From assembly GCA_002150815.3 (NCBI GenBank), contig NDFF03000055.1:1-64000 (forward strand): a stretch of 64,000 bases of DNA, given 5' to 3'. A program made the position numbers and the translations under genes. Of this stretch, positions 21,816 through 32,777 are shown one piece after another. Every line of letters starts with the position of its first letter. The first letter of the stretch is position 1. Source of the DNA: Grammothele lineata (taxonomy: Eukaryota; Basidiomycota; Agaricomycetes; Polyporales; Polyporaceae). The notes below the pieces were generated by a model. It made no database searches and was not told the DNA's origin. It saw only the letters and a list, made by a program, of their open reading frames with translations.

Positions 21816-22535
21816 CTTCAAATATGTAGAGGGGCTCGGTTTGAAGCGTTGGTGTAGTGCGGTCTGATAAATAGAGGATCTACGCCTTATATCATGAGTC
21901 GTGCACAAGAGGCGGTGCATGCAAAATCACGATTCATGACGCAGCATGCACAACGTCAAACGGGTGAAACGACAAAAATTTCCGCCTAGCTTTGCATTGG
22001 AACAACAGTTTCTATACGAGGTAGAACACTCGTTCTCTTAGGAAAAGATCTTCCAGCCTCCAGGCCATGGGGTATGATATTGACGTTCGGCCCGAGGTCC
22101 ATTGAACGCATGACCCAGAGTCGTAATCGTCTTACTTTTGCGAAATGAGAGGCTGCGGAAAGTGGAACCGGCATAACCAGGTCCCCGGTCCATAACGAAA
22201 ACCGGATATAACGAATTCATGAATATTGTGGAACAATACGTCAAACCGCCTGTGACATGAAGAACGATGCATTAATAATAACCAACGATATGACGTGAGT
22301 GGTGAGTCGCATGATCATGCCGAACATTACCGAGTATAGTGACACTGGTATTCTTTCTACCCGCATCGAAAGCGCAACGAACGTAGATTTGAGTAGTACG
22401 ATGGAAGAGGGATTTATGTTGATGAGTTTCAATGAAGGGCCTGAGACGGAGGAGCTGACAAAGTCGTGTTCTCTATCACGATAATCGTGAACATTCAATC
22501 TAAGATGCCACTAGTTGCCGCTATAAGAACGAACT
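21816..22535. other. intergenic with a possible tail fragment
   Basis: Mostly unrecognised. On the + strand, 22299-22484 is open and begins Met-Val-Ser-Arg-Met, followed by an acidic tail. This weakly resembles the Val-Ser-Arg C-terminal tail of the DUF6533 genes (compare the copy ending at 47633), so it may be the last piece of a lost + strand copy. Confidence 0.25.
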
Positions 22536-24315
22536 TTATCGTCTGGAGACCTCCTCAATGCCGTCGAAATCATGGACGTGAACTCGCTCCATGTATGAAA
22601 CCCCAGAAGCGCCCTCCCGGTTTAGCACCCCCTGAGGCTCGTCGTCTCCGGGTTGCTTCATCGTGGATGTTATATGGGCTTCAAAGCTATCGTCACTATC
22701 TGTATCTGAGAGAAGGACTGACCCCAGCTCTTCAACCGCGGTCCGGAACACGAGCGGATGATTCGTGAGCCCACTCGCTTCCGAAGCGACAAGCGAATCC
22801 CCATAGGTAGTTCGACGAATCGCTCTTTGAAGGTCCAAGAGGAATCTGGACACGAGAATAGACCCCATTCTACGAACCGCTCAGTCAGGGTACTTGTAGG
22901 ACATCATAGCGCGTGTTATAACGTACGGCTGAGTGAACAGGCCTACAAACGACGAAGCCCTGTAAGGCCCGATGTTTTGCTGATAAATGGAGTTATTAGC
23001 GCGCACGTGTTAATTACTCGTTCTACCAGCTTCGAGGACTACCCACCAAGGCGACAGATAACGCCAGGTGAAGCGCATTTAGCCCACCCAATGTGCTAGT
23101 TCAACAAGAACATAAGCCCCAGCCTTACGGCGTGTATAGCTATGTGCGCCACTCACACAAAGTAGAGCATTCCTTCATCACAAGCGAACGTATCAGTACC
23201 TGCCAATAGGCTGATTTGACGCTACACGTACCATCTCGCATTAATACTCGGTGGAAGGTCAGGCTACTGATGGCATTATTCACGAAACCTCGTCTAGACA
23301 AACTGGACCATGTGACGACGACGAGGATCATGTCTGCAATCAAGGCACAACTCCTTGAGATAGCTGTCGTGCGGGGACTTGAGTAAGGCCTTGGCACCCA
23401 TGCGCAAACTATGAACTGTCGTACTCACCCCTGAACGAAGGAGTGTAAGTGCGTGAAGTTGCGCGCAATCGAGAGGTACTTGCACTGTTTGTTGAGTGAA
23501 ATGGATGGATGGGCGGCCATACATGCTTCGGCATCCAAGTCCAACTAGGTTCGCACCCGTCAGGCCTAGTGGGTACTGGACCTAACAACCAATGAGATTC
23601 CGAGGAAGAAGATCCATAAATACTCACGAAGCTAATTCCTATCGACAGGATCGGTCCGAGTAAGAGCACCAGACCGGACAAAGATTTGCACCTGCTCAGG
23701 GCGTACGCTCTCAGGGCGGAAAATACTTCACAGTGTTAGTTCGTGTATCTACAAATAAAGCGCACACGTTCTCCTACCTCCAGGGAAAAGATATTGCCCG
23801 AAATACACCACCCACATAACTTTGACGGTCGTCCCGCAACTACCGTAACGCCGTCATTTCGCTGAGATCAATACGGTTGCTAGTCAAGAAGGCAGTACCT
23901 CTGGGCACCACCGCGTGAGTACGACTGGGCTTTAATGGGGCATGCTAATCCCACGCACCGAGTCTGACATAGGAATAAAGATACTGAGGTTGTACAAATG
24001 ACCCAAGAGCGTTGTGTACCGGTTGAGGAAGAAGAGAATCGCCGCACTCGTGAGGCGCCCTTTCCAGAACAGTTCGACCTCAAGATGGAGCGTGACAAGG
24101 TACTCGTACATGACTGCAACTACGAGGGAGTTTGGTTGGAGGTAATCGAACTCCGGAAAAGGAGTGGAAGGCGTACCGAAGGCTGCCAACGTGCAATAGT
24201 TTGTGGTCATACTATAGAGCCAAGTGAGTCAGGGTGGCCGCTGGTATGCAAGTGTTAGACGCACGTACACTTTCGTGAATTCGACCTTCAGCGTCATTGT
24301 CACGTCAGAAGACAT
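22536..24315 (-). CDS. DUF6533 multi-pass membrane protein, copy 3
   Basis: The start at 24315 gives a Met-Ser-Ser-Asp leader. The next exon contains Thr-Asn-Tyr-Cys-Thr-Leu-Ala-Ala; a 66-nt intron then leads to Tyr-Glu-Tyr-Leu-Val-Thr-Leu, Glu-Leu-Phe-Trp-Lys and Leu-Asn-Arg-Tyr, ending Pro-Met-Ser-Asp-Ser near 23965. Later exons give Leu-Arg-Ala-Tyr-Ala-Leu near 23700, Leu-Val-Val-Thr-Trp-Ser-Ser-Leu-Ser-Arg-Arg-Gly near 23300, and the tail with Leu-Val-Ser-Arg-Phe-Leu-Leu-Asp-Leu-Gln near 22850. It is paired with copy 5 in the right duplication unit; the two leaders and tails are more like each other than like the other copies. The donor after the signature exon is GC-type (GCGTGG), which may or may not splice. 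Confidence 0.6.
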
Positions 24316-25815
24316 GTTGAAATCCGCCAGAAAATCCGACTCAGAGTTCGGAGAACCTTGAGGACGAGGGTGCCACCTTTTAAATGCTCGGCCGTCGCGG
24401 AGGGCTATCGGCCGCGCAGTGAGGCAGCCTCAGAAAATGACGTAGTGCGTGCTACCTCAAACCGGCGAGGAGAGCTGAAAGACTCCGGCTGAGAATGCGA
24501 TGCTCTTTGTCACGGCATTGCTTCCAAGTACGCACTAGGAGGCGTCACTCTGCGACACTTCTGTGGTGTGCCACGTGCTGCAATTTGTGGCATGGGCGTG
24601 GGCACGGGGGACGACAGCGGGGGTCAATACTTGGTCGGTGGGGGTGACTATATGGAATTCCTGAGCATGAAACGCTCGTTAGCCCTGGAGGTGGTGACAG
24701 CGTGAGGGATCGATGTGCGGACTCGCCTTGAACGCCAATCGGGGAGGTGGCCATCACGCCTTCTTACAGCCACGAGCGTTGGGGAGTGCGATGGCGAGGG
24801 AGCTACACTCATCGGATCCGATCGGCCCCGTCAGAAAGTGGACGAGTTGAATGCTCGACCAGGCCCTCGGTGAGCAAGTAAGATTGCCGGACCTGTGTCG
24901 ATGTACACAGACAGGAAGTTTTACGATTAGAACATCATGGTCTTCGTTCGTGACACTGTACAGTAAGCCGTGCCAGACGTCGGATTCCTACAAACATACC
25001 CGGATAGCGAATGCCAGCGTCGAAGGAGAGATGGGGAGAGATAGCAGTTATCCTGCTCTGAAAGAGAATGTCGGAAGGTGGACCTGTACGTAGACGGCCC
25101 CGCGAGGTATCCAGCGCTTGGCGGAAAGATATCGGAAATCGATAATCCACAGCCGCTAGCAGGACAGCACGTCAGGCTAGCCGCGACGCGAAGAAGGGAG
25201 CGCGAAATAACCACTAATAAAGCGAGCTGTGGCCTCGCGCTTCCAGGTACGCTTCCGTAATGCATTCAGTTCGTCCGTTGCCCGCTTCGCGGAGGAAGGC
25301 AAGCTGCGATACGAATGCCACAGGCTTGCCGTTTGGGTCAGGCAGATTCCGGTCGCGCGAGTCAGTGGCTTCTAGCGGTATCCTTCTATCTGACCTTCAC
25401 TCCTTACACGCCGAAACCGCACTTCTGTCGATCATGCTGGGAAGTTCGATACACTCGCTCCAGAGCCTTCATTTCAGACCATCTTTTCAAGAGGGGGCGA
25501 CTTTGTGCGAAGGTGAGAAAATCTACAACTCCACTACGGAGTGTCGGCTACCTTGGAGGCCGGACCTTCGGTACGTCAGCCTTCTTTCTTAGAGAGGCCT
25601 TGGCCTACGCTACTCACTTGTCATGGTCGTACACCCGTGTCAGCAGAGCCAAGGACTTCGTTTCAAGCTCGAGTTTGGGTCGCACGAGCAATCTAATGCT
25701 GACGTTCGCGCGTTCGCGCATCATCGGGATCGAGAAGTTACAGCGAGAGGAGATATGTAAGTCCAGCGTACGATACACAGTCCCATAGCAAATTGCCCAT
25801 ACAGCCACCGGAGCA
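24316..25815. other. spacer of the left duplication unit
   Basis: No gene is recognised. It is similar over most of its length to 32778-34322. A + strand frame at 25078-25257 and its partner at 33526-33690 both stay open and share an Asp-Leu-Tyr-Val-Asp-Gly-Pro-Ala-Arg start, but many differences alter amino acids and the - strand is open too. A - strand exon-like block with a GTGAGT donor (about 24757-24730) is also shared. Confidence 0.4.
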
Positions 25816-26617
25816 TTACGCAGCAAAACCCTAGCAGAACAGTTAGCCCTCTCCGAGAACTACATTTGGAAGAGAGCACTCACCCCATGGACCATCAATG
25901 TCTGGCCATGTACCCACGACCCTCCCTCGCCCGCAAAGAACGACACCGCCTTCACCACCTCCTCCAGCATCCCCAGCCGTTTCGTTGGGTGCAAGTTCTC
26001 GAAGAAGTCGAGGAGCTGCTCGGACCTGCCGTTGCGAAACAAGCCCGTGTCGGTCGAGCCGGGAGCGACGGTGTCGACGTTGATGCTGCACGCGTCGAGG
26101 TCCTTCGCGAGCGCGCGTAACATCTGCTCGACGGCGCCTTTAGTGGAGACGTAAAGGAGGTAGCTGGGGGTTATCGTTGACGCGCGGACAAGGGGGTCGA
26201 GAAGAAGATGACGCGGCTTCCTGCATGGAAGATGGCATGCCATTGGCATCAGCAAGGGGTAGGTGTTCGGAGCAGCGTATGCAGCCTGCGACTGGCGCGA
26301 GAACGGGAACGCGCCTGGTTTGCTGATGTGGCACGGCGTGCTGCGTCGTGAAGAGGGGTCCCTTGACATTCGTGTTGTAGTGGCGATCGAAGACGCTTGC
26401 CATCCGCAAGCGAGGTCATGTCCGCCTTGAGGGTGATCGCCTTGCCCGCTCCCTTCGTGTTGTTCTCGTCTGCGACGGTCTGCGCTGTCGAGGCGTTGGA
26501 GACGGAGTTGACTACAACGTTCGCGCCTTCCGAGGCGAGGCGGGCTGCAATCGCTGCGCCGGTACTGCGAGAGGAACTGGTGATCGGCGCAACCTTTCCA
26601 GAGAGCGGGAGAACCAT
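25816..26617 (-). pseudogene. broken short-chain dehydrogenase (SDR), left copy
   Basis: It aligns with the intact SDR at 34323-35226. The glycine-rich cofactor motif has lost key residues: the Gly after Thr is now Ser, and Gly-Ile is Ser-Thr. About 105 bases are missing near 26395, exactly where the partner encodes the Asn-Ala-Ala-Ile segment, and the frame is not kept on both sides. The Tyr-Val-Ser-Thr-Lys catalytic pair, the Val-Ala-Pro-Gly turn, the last intron and the final Gly-Phe-Ala exon remain readable. It is therefore a young decayed duplicate. Confidence 0.8.
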
Positions 26618-27120
26618 GAATGTTGTTATACGGGAGAGAAGATAGGGATGGAGGGGTACGTGCGAGGGTACGAAGAGCGATAGGGGCGATTGAGAGGCTG
26701 GCGGAGACATACCTCATCAACATCGTTTCCTATATGCTCTTGTCGCAATGACGACACTTTGTCATCACATCCTATAGTATCTCCACTTGCTAGCAACGTC
26801 TGAATAATCCCCTCGCCACGTCCTTGACTCGAGTCGAAACGAAGTTTCGTGCGGAAGGGTGGGTGTGTTCCTCCAGAAGGCGCAGTGATTGCAGTGTTGG
26901 CGCGAGGCTGCGATGGTTATGTTGGTAGCAGCGGGGAGCCTATGGGTCGTTGAAAGAATACGTACGATGCCAGACATCCGCGGAATCGCATGGCAAGGCG
27001 GGTTGAAGCCGCTACGCGTACAAGAGTTGAATATGAAGTATATCCACTGGACTCGGCCTCCATGACGTCGGAGATACGGACGACGCTCAGCTCAGGGGCC
27101 AGAGAGATCCACGATATTGG

Positions 27121-27306
27121 TCGCTGGCCTCTGAACGCGCAAGGGGATACGCTTGTGGCGCACATCGACGTCGAAGCGATATCTGAGGATCCGCCACGGA
27201 AGTTGCTGTGGTGACACTTCATGTCGAGAGGTTAAGCAAGAGCGTGCACCTGATAACGAAGCCCGACGTTGTAAGAAGAGCATTGGGAGCTGTGATGCAT
27301 GTATGA
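27121..27306 (+). pseudogene. 3' fragment of a HET gene
   Basis: The frame reads Trp-Pro-Leu-Asn-Ala-Gln-Gly-Asp-Thr-Leu-Val, identical to the HET protein at 18009-20007 around residue 590. A one-base frameshift near 27190 then leads to Leu-His-Val-Glu-Arg-Leu-Ser-Lys and Ile-Thr-Lys-Pro-Asp-Val-Val-Arg-Arg, matching the HET C-terminus to its stop. Only the last 60 codons are present, joined directly to the block upstream of the SDR. Confidence 0.8.
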
Positions 27307-28096
27307 GCCGGGTGACTGTGTACTAGACGGTACTAGGGTAGCTGCAGCATGTATGACGGGGCACAACTAAGACTTCCCGTGCACAGAATCCTGCAGAGTC
27401 CCACACAGTAGGTAACGTATGGCAGTAAGAAAATATCCATGGAATAAGAAACGTCGGAGTGGGGAGACCTGCGAGCGGGGAAGGGAAGGAGAAAAACGCA
27501 CCTGATAGAAGCGCCACAATCCACCATGCCATGTTTTGAGAACTCAGACGACAACATTCCTCACAATGGCGACCTCGACCTAGAGACGGTTTCTCAAGGC
27601 CGTATGCTGTAACGGTCCGGGAAACGCGTCGTCGCCAACGGTCGTTAATCGAGGACGACTTAGACTTCGTTCCGAAACTCAGAGCTTGGGACTATCGGCA
27701 GTCAATGTGAGTTGCGAGTAGCCTAGAGAGAGCAACGGGTATAGCAATTAATGTAGTGGCCATGAGCACGAAGACAGACAGCGAGATGACTCTAGTTGAT
27801 GACGAGGTTCTCAGCAGGGACGAGTCGAAGCGGCGATAGTCTTCCACTGAAAAGCGCCCACAACACTGAGATAAGGAAGGCGCATCAATATTCCATCAGA
27901 GGTACTAACAATGTCAATAGTAGAAGGGAAAGAAGGTAATTAACCGAATACAATGTCCGATAACCTGCACGTAAGCGCCTCATACAATGCACGCTAAGCT
28001 CACTTCTATGGCCCAGACGCTAGCTTGAAGCAGCCTCATCATAGGTACCCCACACTGCACCAGCCTATTCTCGAATCTCATCTCTCAAAAAGTCTC
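27307..28096. other. intergenic with possible membrane-helix relic
   Basis: No gene is recognised. On the - strand near 27800-27690 a short frame encodes a hydrophobic run (Val-Ile-Ser-Leu-Ser-Val-Phe-Val-Leu) preceded by a Leu-Arg-Thr motif. This recalls the third exon of DUF6533 genes and could be a relic; neighbouring exons are not found. Confidence 0.3.
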
Positions 28097-29990
28097 TCAA
28101 AAAGCACGTGATATCGTTGACCAACTGTCTCGGCGATTTCCTCCACCAGAGAATTCATCATCGACTTCACTTCTCTCGTCGGCCCGGGACGGCGAGTCTT
28201 GCCAAGTTTCGTGGCAGGTCTCCGTGTCTGGGGGAATGTACGACGCAAGCGACCCTGCGAACTGTTCGAACCGCTCAAAAACGAGCGTCCCCCCTCCAGC
28301 AGGTAAGGAGTCCTCCGGGGTGCCTCCTTGGCTCGTGTAGCTCGCGCCTGTCGCGTTTCGATGTGCTGTTTGGAGGTCCATCAGGAAACGCGAAACTAGG
28401 ACTGCGGAGATGCTGGCATGTGAGTCAATTTGGTTAGTGTTTTACAATTTGGGAGGAGTGAGTTATGACGTACGCCTCTATGAATACTGTGACGTAGCCA
28501 TAGCTTAGGCTCTCGAAAGCGACGTGAATCTGGAACGAAGTCCGAAGCACGATCGTGGGTGGTCAAACTTGGCTATTACATGAAGAGCGTAAGACGCATA
28601 GGACGTCGACGTACGGAGCATAAGGAGAGCGTGAGGTGTAGCAGATGCAGCAGAAGAAGTATCCTGAAAGTTTACATCAGCCAGCTTTTCGCTAATGATA
28701 GAACGAACGTTTCACGTACATGAAGTACAAGGTCCCTGAGAGCCAGAGTTGCCATTAAGCAATATGTGGACGACATATAAATGAACACTCGCCATTTCTA
28801 AGAAGCACTGTCGTGAACGATAGGCGGCCCCGGTGAACGAGGCTTTTCATTATGCTGCCTCCAGAGACCATCTTCCAAGTTATCCATATAAGCAGGCCGT
28901 CGCCAACAATGAAACATATTCGGCATATGATCACGACTGCCACAAAATATACGTAAATGATAGTGCGCGGCTTTCGAAAAGGATACACACAGCTGAATGT
29001 GTTGGGATCATGAGTAAGTTAGACAATGGGAGGCAGGTAGGCATGAACGCACTCTCGAGACAGTGCCAAGCTCATCTTTGAGTTAGACTCCGTGCAACCG
29101 TATATCGGATCTTGGGTACCGCTGAAGCCGAGTGGAAACAGCGCCTATGATCATAATAATTAAAGCTGGATATTGAGACCTAGGGCGAACCTCAGACTTA
29201 CAATATTGATTCCCGGGGTGACCATGTTCAATGCAAAGATGAGAGAGGCAAGGGGCCAATTCTTTGATAGCGCAAGTGCACGCATTCCGGAGAACACTAG
29301 TGACATACTTGGTAAGTATTTAGTCATGCAACATGCGATACTTCATACAGGCCCACGGTACATATTGCAAGAGTGTAAAGCCTAGGACCACTTTGGCGGA
29401 AGTAGCACATCTATGAACGCGGATAGGTTAAGATCACTCGTAATGATTAGTCAACTGACAGACCTCTGAGGCAGTATTGATGAGAGAATATTAAATACTC
29501 CGAATTCGGAGAGATACGCACTTGGTCAGGCAATGGAGCGAAGCCGATGAGGTTACAGAGCCTCAGAAACAGAACGAGATAGCGGTTGACAAGGAACAAT
29601 GTAGTGGCCCCATTCCATTTCTTATTCCAGAATAGCTTGACCTCCTGATCAAAGGTGACGACGTATTCATATGATACTAAAGCTATAACGAGGGCCAACT
29701 CAGGCTTCTGACGGGTACGGCAGTGACTGGGATGATTAACTTACCTGCAGTTGCTACACGGCTATAGGAATTGATCGCACTGTATTATCCAGGAATTAGT
29801 ACCGTTACCCGTTACGGGCAAAACCAGTACCCACAGGCTCTCACGAAGAGATACGAGGCTTGAATAGTCAGTGGGAATAGAAAGTGAGAGTGGCATCGAG
29901 CGGACAGGAGCTGGAGTGGCGAAGAACACGTTGCTGAGAGCTGTCTAATGTCCGTCTGAACTTATAGAAGTCCTCAACATCAGTTCATAA
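28097..29990 (-). CDS. DUF6533 multi-pass membrane protein, copy 4
   Basis: Visible exons on the - strand: one ending Arg-Val-Ala-Thr-Ala near 29740; the signature exon (about 29690-29535) with Tyr-Glu-Tyr-Val-Val-Thr-Phe, Leu-Phe-Trp-Asn-Lys and Val-Asn-Arg-Tyr; a Leu-Leu-Gln-Tyr-Val helix near 29370; Met-Arg-Ala-Leu-Ala-Leu and its helix near 29290-29200; a Cys-Arg-Ile-Cys helix near 28930-28870 ending in a GTGAGT donor at 28790; and the tail with Leu-Val-Ser-Arg-Phe-Leu-Met-Asp-Leu-Gln near 28400, stopping at 28097. The 5' end is not certain because the leader exon is short and divergent. It is less like copies 2, 3 and 5 and nearer in its signature exon to copy 7. Confidence 0.55.
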
Positions 29991-30987
29991 CGATACCGGC
30001 CTAGCACGATACCCACAACTCCATCACACAGAATTAACCGTGCAGCGGATTTAACCACAATATGAGTGAAGTTGAGCGTAAGAAACTCTGGGAAGTGACT
30101 CGGAGATCTCGGACATGACGGGCATGAACGTAGGGATCGTGAACCAAACATAAAGCCTGGAAACCAGGATCAAATATCAGTTCTACCAGAGGAGCGCTCG
30201 AACCCGGAGGGACCAAAACACCTGAACGCGAGGAGGGCTCAGCGTGCTCGCGTTTCTGCTTCTAGTCTCAATCTTAACCAAGGGGCTATACGGAGTCAAG
30301 CTTCCCCACTGATAGACGTCACGGTGCCAGATACGCGACGAATTGATCGATGTACGTCACTTTCGTGTCCCAGCAGATTGGACACGTTGGAGAAAAGCAT
30401 GGAGGAAGTTGCTAATTCGAGCTCTGAAATGCTGATGATCTTGCTAGCTTCAGGTGAAAGCATGGACGGACTGGACGGATCGAATGAAGCCACGCAGCCT
30501 TATCATTGATAGTCGTGTTGGCACCTCAGAAGGCTGGAAAGAGGGGTCACGACGGTGTTGCAATACACGAATAGATGGAAGCGGACTTACTTGGAAGCTG
30601 TAGATGTATTTGATGTTCAGAACGGTTTTCGCAGGCGGTGCGCCTTCGGTGCACTGTGCAAGGTTCTCGCGACGGCGCTACGTACCGGCAGTTGCGCTAG
30701 CCGGTGAGTCCGCCGGGGATATCGGCCATGGCCATATCAGACATGATATGTGCTGGTTGGAGTCTCCGCCTCGAGGTCCGAGGCGTAGCTTCTCTATAAT
30801 ATCCTAAGTAGCAACGAAAGCGCGTCAACATCTCGCGGGACACAATCGTTCGGGCTTTTTATCAACTCAGGCTGCCGCATGCACAATAGAACTAGGCTGG
30901 CTCCGCGTGAAGGAAGTATCATGGAGATAGTACAAAGGTGTGTCCCATGAGACTAGGATACGTTCAACGACGTAAATGTAGAAAGGG
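29991..30987. other. intergenic, nothing recognised
   Basis: Short frames on both strands, none with a domain. A 60-codon + strand frame at 30324-30509 is mirrored by an equally open - strand frame, so neither is convincing. Confidence 0.45.
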
Positions 30988-32777
30988 TCATCTGGAAACC
31001 TCCTCTATGGCCTCGTGTGCATACTCCCCCTCTATACGCACACTTCTAGGGAAGTACTGTACAGTAAACTCATCCCGCTCGGTGGTTGCGGGACACCCGC
31101 GCATGGGGTTTATAGAAATGTCTTCGCTACTATCCACATCGTCCATCTCTGGGACGATGAATGATCCCAGTTGTCTGACCGCTGCTTCGAATACCATTGG
31201 AGGATCGAAGGCCACGTTGGTGCGTAGATTGACCAAGGAATCTCCGTCGACAGAGCGATGGATCGCTTTCTGGAGGTCCAATAGAAACCTTGATACGAGG
31301 ATCGATGCGATCCTAGAGGAGATCCGTTCAATATACGCCTGAAATGTCGCACGGAATCGTTCATAACTTACGGCTGCGAGAACAGGCCGACGAAAGAGAC
31401 CGTCTGATATGGGCCAAGGTTGTCCTAACAAGAGAAGTCAGCATTGAATTGCCAAGACGTGAGGGACTTGGCCATGAGGAAGACTCACCAACGTGACGGA
31501 AAGGGAAAGGTGTAGGACGTTTAACCCCCATAGAGTCCTGAAACAAACGGGTTATTGAGTATCTAATACGTAACTCGCTACGATACTATTGCAGCCTACA
31601 CAAAATAGAGCATTCCTTCATTATAAAAGAACGCGTCATCAGTTTCAACGATGGAAGCGTCGCACTTCAACGTACCATCTCTCATCATCACTTGAGCGAA
31701 TGTGAGCCTTTTGATCGCCTTGTCCAAGGTCTCTCGTCTAGACAAGCAAGACCACGTCACGACCACAAGGATCATGTCGGTTACTAAGGCACAGCCCCTC
31801 GTAATGGCTGTCATCATTCGCGTTCCAATGAACGTTTCAGAGGGGGAACACGCGTGGTCATGACGCGTCACGCTCACCACTCGAAATAGGTACCTACGAC
31901 GTCAGCCGGAAGATCGAGTACGAGTATGGCAAAGGAACGCACACTGTATCATCGATGAAATGAAAGGCCGTTCGTTGGTACGTGCTCCTGCACCCGACTT
32001 CGGGAAGATTGTCTCCTGTGAGCCCTCGAGGGAATTGTACCTTTCGAGAGGTGTGAGCTCTCCCGGTCAATGAACGTCGCCACAGCACTTACAAGGCTGA
32101 ATCCGATGGATACGGCCGGGCCGAGGAGGAGAACTATAGCTGCTAACAGCCTATTCCGGGTTAAAGCGTATGCTCGCAAGGCGGAGAACGCTAGACATGG
32201 TAAATTGGCACGCACGTGGAAGTTTTAGAGACGCTGCCTTACCTCCGGGGAATACATATTGCCCGATGTATACCACGAACATAGCCTTGATTGTTACGGC
32301 GCAGCTGGTACCGCACTATCAGCCTCTCGGGATAGACGCAGAGACTGGGAGAGAAGAAGTTGACCTCTGATGATAGAGTGAATAAGACGTCACGGCTGTT
32401 CTGAAAGCAATTTTACCCACAGAGTCTGACATGGGAATGAAGACAGTGAGATTGTACAGATTTCCCAGGAGCGTCGTGTACCGGTTGAGGTAAAACAGAA
32501 TTGCCGCGCTCGTGAACCGTCCCTTCCAAAACGATTCGACCTCTAAATGCACTGTAATCAAGTAATCATACATGACCACGACTTCGGGTAGGTTCGGTTG
32601 GAAGATGGTAGCTCATACAGAGAGGCGAACGTCGCACCAGAAGCCGCCAATGTGCAGTAATCAGTGATCGTGCTACGATGCGGAGACGGATTAGCGAGAG
32701 CAGGCGACAGCAAGCCTAAGGAATGCGTACGCCTTGGTGATGTTTTGCACAAGAGTCCCATATGGGTCTGATGACAT
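30988..32777 (-). CDS. DUF6533 multi-pass membrane protein, copy 5
   Basis: The start at 32777 gives a Met-Ser-Ser-Asp leader as in copy 3. An exon with Thr-Asp-Tyr-Cys-Thr-Leu-Ala-Ala follows, then the signature exon (about 32580-32420): Tyr-Asp-Tyr-Leu-Ile-Thr-Val, Glu-Ser-Phe-Trp-Lys, Leu-Asn-Arg-Tyr, ending Pro-Met-Ser-Asp-Ser. Later exons carry Leu-Arg-Ala-Tyr-Ala-Leu near 32185, Val-Val-Thr-Trp-Ser-Cys-Leu-Ser-Arg-Arg near 31750, and the tail with Leu-Val-Ser-Arg-Phe-Leu-Leu-Asp-Leu-Gln near 31300. The tail also shares the sequence Glu-Ala-Ile-Glu-Glu-Val-Ser-Arg just before the stop with copy 2 (Val-Pro-Arg there). No clear break is seen. Confidence 0.62.

Larger units (their letters stand above)
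22536..27120. repeat. segmental duplication, left unit
   Basis: This stretch holds, in order, a DUF6533 gene, a spacer and a broken SDR gene. The same order with similar sequence recurs at 30988-35735. Matched landmarks lie 8.4 to 8.6 kb apart: the DUF6533 tail at 22868 and about 31320, the spacer frame at 24545 and 32924, the SDR leader at 26723 and about 35323, and the upstream block at 26990 and 35601. Clean runs of identity are visible, for example around 25950 and 34480. The slow rise in spacing shows small deletions in this unit. Confidence 0.8.
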
